Source: Armatimonadota bacterium
Lineage (GTDB): Bacteria > Armatimonadota > HRBIN16
Length of the DNA: 5,063 nucleotides
Assembly (NCBI GenBank): GCA_028275265.1
Contig: JAPWUZ010000196.1
Coordinates: 1 to 5,063 of the forward strand
Direction of reading: 5' to 3'
The position numbers were made by a program, and so were the translations under genes. This document shows positions 1-5,063 of this stretch, in pieces; position 1 is the stretch's first letter, and each line of letters starts with the position of its first letter. Under the pieces are notes generated by a model. That model saw nothing but the letters and a program-made list of their open reading frames with translations, did not search any database and was not told the DNA's origin.

Positions 1-270
1 TGCTGCCAGCGGGCGCGACTGCAGCGAAGGCAAAGCAAAGACCCGTTCGGGAATGTTTGTGACGGCCACCGGAGGCTCGACTCCTGACACAGGCTGCAAC
101 CCACGCCGGCTTAACTCGTCCAGAATGGCGCGGTATCGCTCCGGATACTGCAGCACGTCGATGTGGAAGTACACATCCTGCAGCTCTTCGTCGGTGTAAC
201 TGGCGAGCATCTGCCGATACTGCCACAGCACACGCCACGATTCTTGTTTACGCGTATCGGTCGGCGACAT
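1..270 (-). CDS. Unrecognised protein, N-terminal 90 residues (3' end beyond window)
   Basis: Reading the - strand from the ATG at 270-268 gives 90 uninterrupted codons to the window edge, so the gene is partial and its C-terminus is unknown. An in-frame TAG at 285-283, with only AAT CAA AGC GCT between it and the ATG, makes this the earliest possible ATG start. Residues 10-58 look helical and amphipathic (YTDEEL at 25-30, then YPERYRAILDELSRRGLQP at 42-60). The pattern of acidic, EL-containing helices closed by RRGL is one I associate with short N-terminal helical segments of otherwise unannotated proteins. Residues 61-90 are proline-rich and look like a linker. There is no signal peptide, membrane segment or catalytic motif in the visible part. 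No Shine-Dalgarno precedes the start, whereas both + strand genes have one. I do not recognise the family. The coding call rests on the open frame, a clean start and a good promoter just upstream. Confidence 0.75.
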   Translation of the reverse strand, partial: MSPTDTRKQESWRVLWQYRQMLASYTDEELQDVYFHIDVLQYPERYRAILDELSRRGLQPVSGVEPPVAVTNIPERVFALPSLQSRPLAA

Positions 271-279
271 AGCGCTTTG

Positions 280-309
280 ATTCTACGATAAATACAACCT
301 TCCGGTCAA
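280..309 (-). promoter_or_regulatory. sigma70-type promoter of the leftward gene
   Basis: On the - strand, TTGACC (plus 309-304) matches the -35 consensus at 5 of 6 positions and TAGAAT (plus 285-280) matches the -10 consensus at 5 of 6, with an 18-bp spacer. The predicted transcription start is near plus position 273, only about three bases before the ATG at 270, which implies a leaderless or nearly leaderless mRNA. The -10 box also contains the in-frame TAG that bounds the gene's start. Confidence 0.6.
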
Positions 310-314
310 TCGCC

Positions 315-329
315 TGCAGGAATCCTGCA
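315..329. promoter_or_regulatory. 15-bp palindrome, candidate operator between divergent genes
   Basis: TGCAGGAATCCTGCA has two perfect 7-bp arms around one central base. It lies five bases upstream of the -35 box of the leftward promoter and 47 bases upstream of the rightward start codon. Its size and symmetry suit a dimeric transcription factor that could control one or both genes. No matching second copy was noticed elsewhere in the window. Binding is inferred from symmetry and position only. Confidence 0.4.
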
Positions 330-363
330 CTGTTCCTCGAAACCCTTATCTGAAACGTTTAAG

Positions 364-370
364 AGGAGGT
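364..370 (+). promoter_or_regulatory. Strong ribosome binding site of the glycoside hydrolase gene
   Basis: AGGAGGT is a full-strength Shine-Dalgarno, six bases before the ATG at 377. It fixes that start codon. No convincing rightward -35/-10 pair is visible between 271 and 363, so the promoter of this gene is weak, factor-dependent or not sigma70-like. Confidence 0.85.
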
Positions 371-376
371 GGAGCG

Positions 377-2851
377 ATGCGACTGTGGATACCGCTGTGT
401 GCACTGCTGGCAATCACGCTGCCCGCCGGAAGCGCACCCAATATGCTCCTGAACGGCGGCTTCGAGAAAGGCGGGACAGGCTGGTCACTACCCGGTGAGG
501 CTCAGATAGTCAGCGAAGGCGCCCGGGAAGGACGAAACTGCCTGCGTATCTCCACCAGTTCCACCGGCTGGACGATAGCCGGACAGGACTGCCTGCTGCC
601 AGCAGGAACGAAGCGTGTGCAACTGTCCGGCTGGATGCGCACGCAGAACGTGAAGGCGGGTGCAAACCCTTGGGAGAAGGCGCGCCTGCAGGTTACCTTT
701 CATAACGCGAACGGTGAACTCGTCGGCGGTTACCCGCCCGGCTTCGATATCGATGGCACCTCCGACTGGACGTTCTATACCCGCGATTACGAAGTGCCTT
801 CCGGTGCAGTGCGTGTGTCTCTCGTCGTCGGTCTGCACAACGCCACCGGCACTGCGTGGTTCGATGGCTTACGACTGGAGGCGTTCGACATGCAAAATAA
901 CCCGCTCCAACCCATCACCGAATCGCGAACCGATACCCGTGAGTGGTACCCACTGGACAGCTCGCCCGACGATTACAGCAAACCCGCTGTGGTAGACCTC
1001 TCACGCTATCTGCACCGTCCTGCAGGCAAACACGGCTTTGTCACGGTCAGGGACGGTAAGTTCGTGTTCAAAGACGGTACTCCGGTGCGCTTCTGGGGCG
1101 TGAACATCGTGGCGGGCAACGTGTTCATGGACAAGACCACTGCCGAGCGCACTGCAGCGCGTCTGGCAAAGTTCGGATGCAATATGGTGCGCCTGCACCA
1201 CATGGATGCCAGCTGGGCGCAACCCAACATCTTCGGCAACCACCCCACCAGCACGCTGAACCTCTCGCCGGAGATGCTGGACCGGCTGGACTACTTTATC
1301 TACCAGTGCAAACGGCACGGCATCTATATCTACATGGATTTGCTGGTGCACCGCAAGTTCTTGCGGGATGACGGCGTGCGCGACTGGGAGACGCTGGAAA
1401 ACGGCGCGAAAATCGCCGCCCACTATAACCGCCGCCTCATCGAACTGCAGAAGAAGTACGCGCACGACCTGCTTACCCACTACAACCCCTACACGAAGAC
1501 GCGCTACGTAGACGAACCCACCATCGCCATGATGGAGATTATCAACGAAAGCACCCTGTTCTGGGTGGGAGGCTACAACGCGCTGCCGCCGTCATACATT
1601 CAGGAAATCAACGACCTGTTCGCCGAATGGTGCAACAAACGGGGCATTGCCCGACCACAGGGCAGCGTGCCCAACCTGCTGCGCCAGAAAAACCCCACCG
1701 TGGGACGGTTCCTGTATGAGGTGCAGACGGAGACCTTCAAAGAGATTTACGACTATCTGCGCTCCATCGGGGTGAAAGTGCCCATCGCGGGCAGCAACCA
1801 CTGGGAAAACTGGATTGGCGATGTGCTCTCCAACGCGCAACTGGACTACATCGACCGGCACGCCTACTGGGACCATCCGCAGGGCGGCTATTCCCCCACC
1901 AACCGTTTCAACAACAGTCCGATGGTGAAACAGCCGGCAGGCTCCACCATCACATGGATGGGGCGTCAGCAGATGGAAGGCATGCCCTTCATCGTCACCG
2001 AGTGGAACAACTGCTGGATGAACGAGTGGATCGCGGAAGCCCCCATGCTGATGGCAGCGTACGGGTCGATGCAGGACTGGGACGGGCTGCTGCAGTTCGA
2101 CTATTCCGGCGGTGACTGGGCGCCGCGCATGGCGGGCAGCTTCGACGTGGGCAACAAGCCGCACGTCATGGCAGCGCGAGTCCCTGCCGCACTGGTGTTC
2201 CTGCGCAACGATGTTCCTCCCACGCCCAGCACCTACATCTACTCGTTTAAGGACGAGGACGACTGGCTACTGCGCCCGATGGGGGACACCGTGCCCGGCG
2301 GGCTGATGCTGATGCACCGGCTAGCGTGCAAGAAAGACGCTCCACAGACCGCCGTACCGGAGGTCCCCAGCGACAACTTTATCAGCCAGCACAAGCTCCT
2401 GCAGTGGAACCGTGACGGGGTGTTTACGATAAACACTCCACGCACACAGGGGGCGGTCGGCTTCATCGGCGGCAAAACACTGGACTGCCAGAACGTACGC
2501 ATCGAGGCGCAAACGCCCTTCTGTCAGGTAGTGGTTACCAGTTTGGACGACCAGCCTCTGACACGTTCGAAACGTCTGCTGCTCACAGCGGTCGCACGGG
2601 CGGAGAACACCGGTCAGGTGTATAACCCATCGCGCACCTCCCTGCTGGACGAAGGTAGACCACCGATTCTGTTGGAACCGGTCAAAGCCACCGTTACCCT
2701 CAAAGGCATTCGCGCGACACGGGTGCATATCTTAGACCATCACGGCAGGCGCACGGGCAAAACCCTGCCCGTAACCAACGGGAAGGTCACCATCGGCAAT
2801 GAGAAGACCTTCTGGTATGAGATAGAGGTGACCCCTGCCACTCGGAGGTGA
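377..2851 (+). CDS. Secreted multidomain glycoside hydrolase, clan GH-A (GH5-like), with N-terminal carbohydrate-binding-like domain
   Basis: Complete 824-residue protein. Residues 1-20 form a Sec signal peptide (basic MR, hydrophobic core, likely cleavage after AGSA). Residues 22-170 resemble a CBM4/9-type galactose-binding beta-sandwich: it opens with LLNGGFE and a following GW, and closes with GTAWFDGLRLEA. The catalytic TIM barrel covers about 207-600. Visible landmarks are FWGVN (239-243), NMVRLHH (269-275), IINES with E391 as predicted acid/base after strand 4, RHAYW with H495, and VTEWN with E542 as predicted nucleophile after strand 7. The Glu-Glu arrangement is that of retaining clan GH-A enzymes that cleave beta-glycosidic bonds by double displacement. 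Residues 610-824 are beta-rich, with conserved-looking INTPRTQG and LLTAVARAENTG segments, and probably form one or two accessory sandwiches. The substrate cannot be read from sequence; beta-glucan, beta-mannan or beta-galactoside are all possible. It likely acts outside the cytoplasm. The lyase gene follows 246 bp downstream in the same orientation, suggesting a shared glycan target. The fold is well supported; the exact family is not. Confidence 0.9.
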   Translation: MRLWIPLCALLAITLPAGSAPNMLLNGGFEKGGTGWSLPGEAQIVSEGAREGRNCLRISTSSTGWTIAGQDCLLPAGTKRVQLSGWMRTQNVKAGANPWEKARLQVTFHNANGELVGGYPPGFDIDGTSDWTFYTRDYEVPSGAVRVSLVVGLHNATGTAWFDGLRLEAFDMQNNPLQPITESRTDTREWYPLDSSPDDYSKPAVVDLSRYLHRPAGKHGFVTVRDGKFVFKDGTPVRFWGVNIVAGNVFMDKTTAERTAARLAKFGCNMVRLHHMDASWAQPNIFGNHPTSTLNLSPEMLDRLDYFIYQCKRHGIYIYMDLLVHRKFLRDDGVRDWETLENGAKIAAHYNRRLIELQKKYAHDLLTHYNPYTKTRYVDEPTIAMMEIINESTLFWVGGYNALPPSYIQEINDLFAEWCNKRGIARPQGSVPNLLRQKNPTVGRFLYEVQTETFKEIYDYLRSIGVKVPIAGSNHWENWIGDVLSNAQLDYIDRHAYWDHPQGGYSPTNRFNNSPMVKQPAGSTITWMGRQQMEGMPFIVTEWNNCWMNEWIAEAPMLMAAYGSMQDWDGLLQFDYSGGDWAPRMAGSFDVGNKPHVMAARVPAALVFLRNDVPPTPSTYIYSFKDEDDWLLRPMGDTVPGGLMLMHRLACKKDAPQTAVPEVPSDNFISQHKLLQWNRDGVFTINTPRTQGAVGFIGGKTLDCQNVRIEAQTPFCQVVVTSLDDQPLTRSKRLLLTAVARAENTGQVYNPSRTSLLDEGRPPILLEPVKATVTLKGIRATRVHILDHHGRRTGKTLPVTNGKVTIGNEKTFWYEIEVTPATRR

Positions 2852-2858
2852 GGAATTC

Positions 2859-2912
2859 ACACTGGCGTGCAATAGGACGGGCTGACCTGCCCTCCATGAG
2901 GCACGCCAGTGT
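2859..2912 (+). terminator. Long two-tier hairpin just after the glycoside hydrolase gene; terminator-like but without a T-tract
   Basis: ACACTGGCGTGC (2859-2870) and GCACGCCAGTGT (2901-2912) are perfect 12-bp inverted arms. Inside them, GGAcGGGC (2875-2882) pairs with GCCCTCC (2889-2895), leaving one bulged C and a TGACCT loop, with a small internal loop between the two stems. It begins seven bases after the stop codon, where a terminator or mRNA 3'-end-stabilising structure is expected. No run of T follows on either strand, so it is not a canonical intrinsic terminator. It could protect the transcript end, promote pausing, be a dispersed palindromic repeat, or bind a protein as DNA. Confidence 0.5.
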
Positions 2913-2915
2913 CTG

Positions 2916-2938
2916 CCCCAGCGACTCAAAGTCGCGGG
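2916..2938. repeat. Second intergenic hairpin (GCGACT caa AGTCGC)
   Basis: GCGACT (2921-2926) and AGTCGC (2930-2935) are perfect 6-bp arms around a CAA loop. CCC before and GGG after (2936-2938) can extend the stem past a bulged A at 2920. The right arm can instead pair with the left arm of the fourth hairpin (GTCGCG 2931-2936 with CGCGAC 2984-2989). Function unknown. Confidence 0.5.
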
Positions 2939-2952
2939 CAACGCGCAGATAA

Positions 2953-2970
2953 AACCTGCTGTGGCAGGTT
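2953..2970. repeat. Third intergenic hairpin (AACCTGC tgtg GCAGGTT)
   Basis: AACCTGC (2953-2959) and GCAGGTT (2964-2970) are perfect 7-bp arms around a TGTG loop. The right arm runs into a short tandem direct repeat, CAGGTTCA then CAGGTTCC (2965-2980, 7 of 8 identical). No T-tract follows. Function unknown. Confidence 0.5.
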
Positions 2971-2982
2971 CACAGGTTCCAC

Positions 2983-3006
2983 ACGCGACCCCGTTTTGGG
3001 TCGCGT
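2983..3006. repeat. Fourth intergenic hairpin (ACGCGACCC cgtttt GGGTCGCGT)
   Basis: ACGCGACCC (2983-2991) and GGGTCGCGT (2998-3006) are perfect 9-bp arms around a six-base loop. It ends 28 bases before the -35 box of the downstream promoter. It is GC-rich and stable but is followed by TCCGAACATTT rather than a clean T-run, so it is at best a weak terminator for read-through from the hydrolase gene. Its position just upstream of the promoter also allows a DNA-level regulatory role. Confidence 0.55.
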
Positions 3007-3034
3007 TCCGAACATTTACTAACTTCGTCCTCCC

Positions 3035-3063
3035 TTGACACCCGTCGGCCAAAGCTTTATGAT
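3035..3063 (+). promoter_or_regulatory. Near-consensus sigma70 promoter of the lyase gene
   Basis: TTGACA (3035-3040) is a perfect -35 box. A 17-bp spacer separates it from TATGAT (3058-3063), which matches the -10 consensus at 5 of 6. Predicted transcription start is near 3070, giving a leader of about 28 bases. The spacer contains the 8-bp palindrome AAAGCTTT (3051-3058), which touches the -10 box. This is the strongest promoter in the window and implies that the lyase can be transcribed independently of the hydrolase gene. Confidence 0.75.
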
Positions 3064-3083
3064 AAAGGCACATCCGTCACAGC

Positions 3084-3090
3084 AGAGAGG
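3084..3090 (+). promoter_or_regulatory. Ribosome binding site of the lyase gene
   Basis: AGAGAGG ends seven bases before the ATG at 3098, a standard spacing. It favours that ATG over the in-frame ATG at 3113, which would lie 22 bases away. Confidence 0.65.
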
Positions 3091-3097
3091 GTCCGGT

Positions 3098-5063
3098 ATG
3101 GGAAGAAGGGGTATGTGGTTGTTTCTTTTGCTGTGTTGCGTAATCGGTTACGCAGACGCAGCGGAGATGCCCGTTCTCGAACGATTGCTGAACGGCGCGA
3201 AACTGGGAGCGCATACCGCCACACGCAGCGACCAGCGATTTGCCACCGTTCAGCCCGGTCAACCCGTCGGGCAGACCTTCGTGGTAAGCGAGCGATGCGT
3301 GGAGGTCTTTCGCATTGCGATATGGCAGGCTTTCTGGCACGAGACTTGGCAACCTGACGAAATGCTGGTGATGACCCTGTGGGACAGCCCGCAGAAGCGC
3401 ACTTCCTATGGCAGGTGCGCTATCCCCTACTCGCGCCGCATGTGGGAGGGCGCAGTGCCGATGTTCACTCTGGAGGCGAAGGTGCAGCCGGGGCGCAGCT
3501 ACTATTTCGAACTGACGGTGGAAACCGAGCCGCTGCGTCCTGCAGAGGTGCCGCGCGAGTGGACACTGAGCGGCGAGCGACCCGGCTTCGCCGGAGGCGA
3601 CAGGGTGCTTGGCGGCATCGGTACTGCCACCGACGATTATCCAAACGGTCAGGCATACGTGGGTGGCGCGCCGCAAGAATACGACCTGTGGTTCGAGATA
3701 CACGAGATACATCAGATAGACCGCGACGCCCTGTACCAAGAGGCGTTTCGCCCCTTCAACCTGCAATATCCACCCCTTCAACCTGTACGCGAGGCAGTGG
3801 AGCGTGGGGACTGGCAAGAAGCGGTTCGGCGGCTGGTGGCGCACTTCGAGTCGCGCGAGGACCTCATCCCCGCGGAGATTCGCCAACCTCGCTTCAATCC
3901 CGATTTCGACACCCGCGAGGCAGACCTCGCTGCCGAACATAAAGTGCTTCTCCCCGACGGTACAACGGTGGACCTCGGTCCCCACTGGAGCCACTACACC
4001 CTCTGGCCCGAGCGCGGCGGTGTCGGACTGACCCGTGCGGGCTTGCGCCGCGCGCTGGCAGCGGGCTACGCTAACACCGGCAACGAGAAGTACGCCCGTG
4101 CCTTCAGCGACATGGTGTACCACCTCTTTCAGCAATGCCCCTCCCCGCTGAAGGCAGGCGTTTGGAAACCCGACCAGAAGATACCCGGCGCGCTTCCACC
4201 TGGGATAGCAGGAGGCTCGATGTGGTCTGCGCTGGCAATTGGCGCAAGGCTGGGACATGCGTTGACTTACTACGGCAGGTTTGTGCGCTCGCCGAATTTC
4301 CCGCTGGAGATACGCGCCGCTTTCATCTTCAACCTCGCCGAGATGGCAGAGGTTCTGGAACGCATGGAAGCGGGAGGCAACTGGGAAACGCAGATGGCAG
4401 ATACTCTCGTGGAGCTGGGAATCGTCTATCCGGAGTTTGAGGGCGCAAAAAGATGGCTTCAGCAAGGCGTGCAACGGCTGATTGACAACGCGCTGTCAAC
4501 CGTCCGACCCGACGGTGTACTGCAAGAACCCACCACTGGCTACCATCTGCTGGTGATGGGCAGATACCGCAACCTGATTGCGCAATCGCGCCAGCTGCAG
4601 GTTCAAATCCCGCCAGAGATGGTATCGCTGACGGAAAAGATGCATGAATACGTGATGTACTCCACCCTGCCCGACGGTACCCTGCCGATTTGGGGCGACG
4701 GGAACCCAACGATGCGCCCTGACATGCTCCCGCAGGCGGCAGACCTGTTCGCACGGGAGGATTTCCGTTTCGTGGGCACAGGGGGCAAGCAGGGCCAACC
4801 GCCAGCCAAAACTTCAATGGGCTTCCCGCATGGCGGGTTTTTCTATATGCGCAACTCCTGGCAGCCCGATTCGCATTACATGGGTATTCGGTGCGGACCG
4901 CACGGCAGCCATGGACACTGGGACCAGTTAAGCATGATCGTTGCCTCTTATGGCAACCTGTTGCTGATTGACCCCGGAGTCCACATTTATGGCACGCCCG
5001 AAGCAGAGGAACTGATGCACACTCGCTCGCACAACACTGTGACGGTGGACGGACGCCGCACGG
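3098..5063 (+). CDS. Secreted heparinase II/III-like polysaccharide lyase, N-terminal 655 residues (3' end beyond window)
   Basis: An open frame from 3098 runs to the window edge without a stop. Residues 1-22 form a signal peptide (MGRRG, hydrophobic WLFLLLCCVIGY, cleavage near ADA). Residues about 23-205 are beta-rich, include GQTFVV and PGRSYYFELTV, and end in YDLWFEIHE (196-200 DLWFE), suggesting an accessory sandwich. Residues about 210-560 are helical and fit the alpha/alpha toroid of heparinase/alginate-lyase-like enzymes, with GNWETQ (N428, W429) and a GYH motif carrying Y482, the probable catalytic tyrosine. From about 575 the C-terminal heparinase II/III sandwich starts: HGSHGHWDQLS (H605, H607), LLIDPG (D625), SHNTVTVDG (H645). 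The H607-D625 spacing and the following SHN fit the family's metal-binding His/Asp/His set. Such enzymes cleave uronic-acid glycans by beta-elimination; the substrate here is unknown. A histidine usually follows the toroid Asn in PL17-type lyases; here it is Trp. The family is well supported; activity and substrate are inferred. Confidence 0.9.
   Translation, partial: MGRRGMWLFLLLCCVIGYADAAEMPVLERLLNGAKLGAHTATRSDQRFATVQPGQPVGQTFVVSERCVEVFRIAIWQAFWHETWQPDEMLVMTLWDSPQKRTSYGRCAIPYSRRMWEGAVPMFTLEAKVQPGRSYYFELTVETEPLRPAEVPREWTLSGERPGFAGGDRVLGGIGTATDDYPNGQAYVGGAPQEYDLWFEIHEIHQIDRDALYQEAFRPFNLQYPPLQPVREAVERGDWQEAVRRLVAHFESREDLIPAEIRQPRFNPDFDTREADLAAEHKVLLPDGTTVDLGPHWSHYTLWPERGGVGLTRAGLRRALAAGYANTGNEKYARAFSDMVYHLFQQCPSPLKAGVWKPDQKIPGALPPGIAGGSMWSALAIGARLGHALTYYGRFVRSPNFPLEIRAAFIFNLAEMAEVLERMEAGGNWETQMADTLVELGIVYPEFEGAKRWLQQGVQRLIDNALSTVRPDGVLQEPTTGYHLLVMGRYRNLIAQSRQLQVQIPPEMVSLTEKMHEYVMYSTLPDGTLPIWGDGNPTMRPDMLPQAADLFAREDFRFVGTGGKQGQPPAKTSMGFPHGGFFYMRNSWQPDSHYMGIRCGPHGSHGHWDQLSMIVASYGNLLLIDPGVHIYGTPEAEELMHTRSHNTVTVDGRRT

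Noticed and set aside
340..360. TTATCT (346-351) as a -10 box for the hydrolase gene
   Set aside because: No acceptable -35 element lies 16-18 bases upstream, so it was not annotated as a promoter.
1001..2164. Open frames of 159 and 190 codons on the - strand inside the hydrolase gene
   Set aside because: They mirror the codon structure of the sense gene, show no domain or ribosome binding site, and lie fully within its catalytic barrel.
2859..3006. Hairpin array considered as a CRISPR array or tRNA gene
   Set aside because: The four units differ in sequence and size, with no regular repeat and spacer pattern. No cloverleaf with a T-loop or CCA end could be traced.
3107..3120. Alternative lyase start at the in-frame ATG 3113
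   Set aside because: The ATG at 3098 has a ribosome binding site at standard distance and supplies the basic residues expected at the front of a signal peptide; 3113 would lose them.
3379..3942. 187-codon + strand open frame in another frame of the lyase gene
   Set aside because: The arginine- and glycine-rich translation is typical of an out-of-frame GC-rich shadow, and the overlapping frame from 3098 carries continuous domain structure.
3077..4474. 465-codon open frame on the - strand opposite the lyase gene
   Set aside because: It lies antisense to a well-supported lyase with signal peptide and family motifs. Its translation is rich in His, Cys, Ala and Arg with no recognisable domain, and its length is explained by codon bias of the GC-rich sense gene.

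Overview
This 5,063-base, GC-rich window comes from a bacterium that appears to live by breaking down polysaccharides. It holds two large exported carbohydrate-active enzymes on the + strand and the start of an unrelated-looking gene diverging from them on the - strand. No marker gene fixes the taxonomy. The gene style (signal peptide, beta-sandwich accessory domain, catalytic domain; GC-rich; hairpin-rich intergenic DNA) fits Armatimonadota, Planctomycetota or similar environmental lineages, but this is a weak inference.

Layout. (1) 1-270, - strand: first 90 codons of an unrecognised protein that runs off the left edge. It has a good sigma70-type promoter ending almost at its start codon and no Shine-Dalgarno, so its mRNA is probably nearly leaderless. 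(2) 271-376: divergent intergenic region with that promoter, a 15-bp perfect-arm palindrome and a strong ribosome binding site for the next gene. (3) 377-2851, +: complete 824-residue secreted protein with an N-terminal galactose-binding-like beta-sandwich, a clan GH-A (GH5-like) TIM barrel with both catalytic glutamates visible, and a C-terminal beta-rich region. (4) 2852-3097: 246-bp intergenic region packed with four consecutive inverted repeats, followed by a near-consensus promoter (TTGACA, 17 bp, TATGAT) and a ribosome binding site. (5) 3098-5063, +: first 655 codons of a secreted heparinase II/III-like polysaccharide lyase that runs off the right edge.

Together the two enzymes look like part of a polysaccharide-degradation locus. 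A retaining glycoside hydrolase and a probable uronate-polysaccharide lyase, both exported, could act on the same uronic-acid-containing glycan. They are co-oriented, but the lyase has its own strong promoter behind a structured spacer, so they need not form one operon. The most noteworthy points are the hairpin array with mutually exclusive pairings, the probable leaderless gene, the divergent-promoter palindrome, and a lyase active-site region where tryptophan follows the conserved asparagine instead of the usual histidine.
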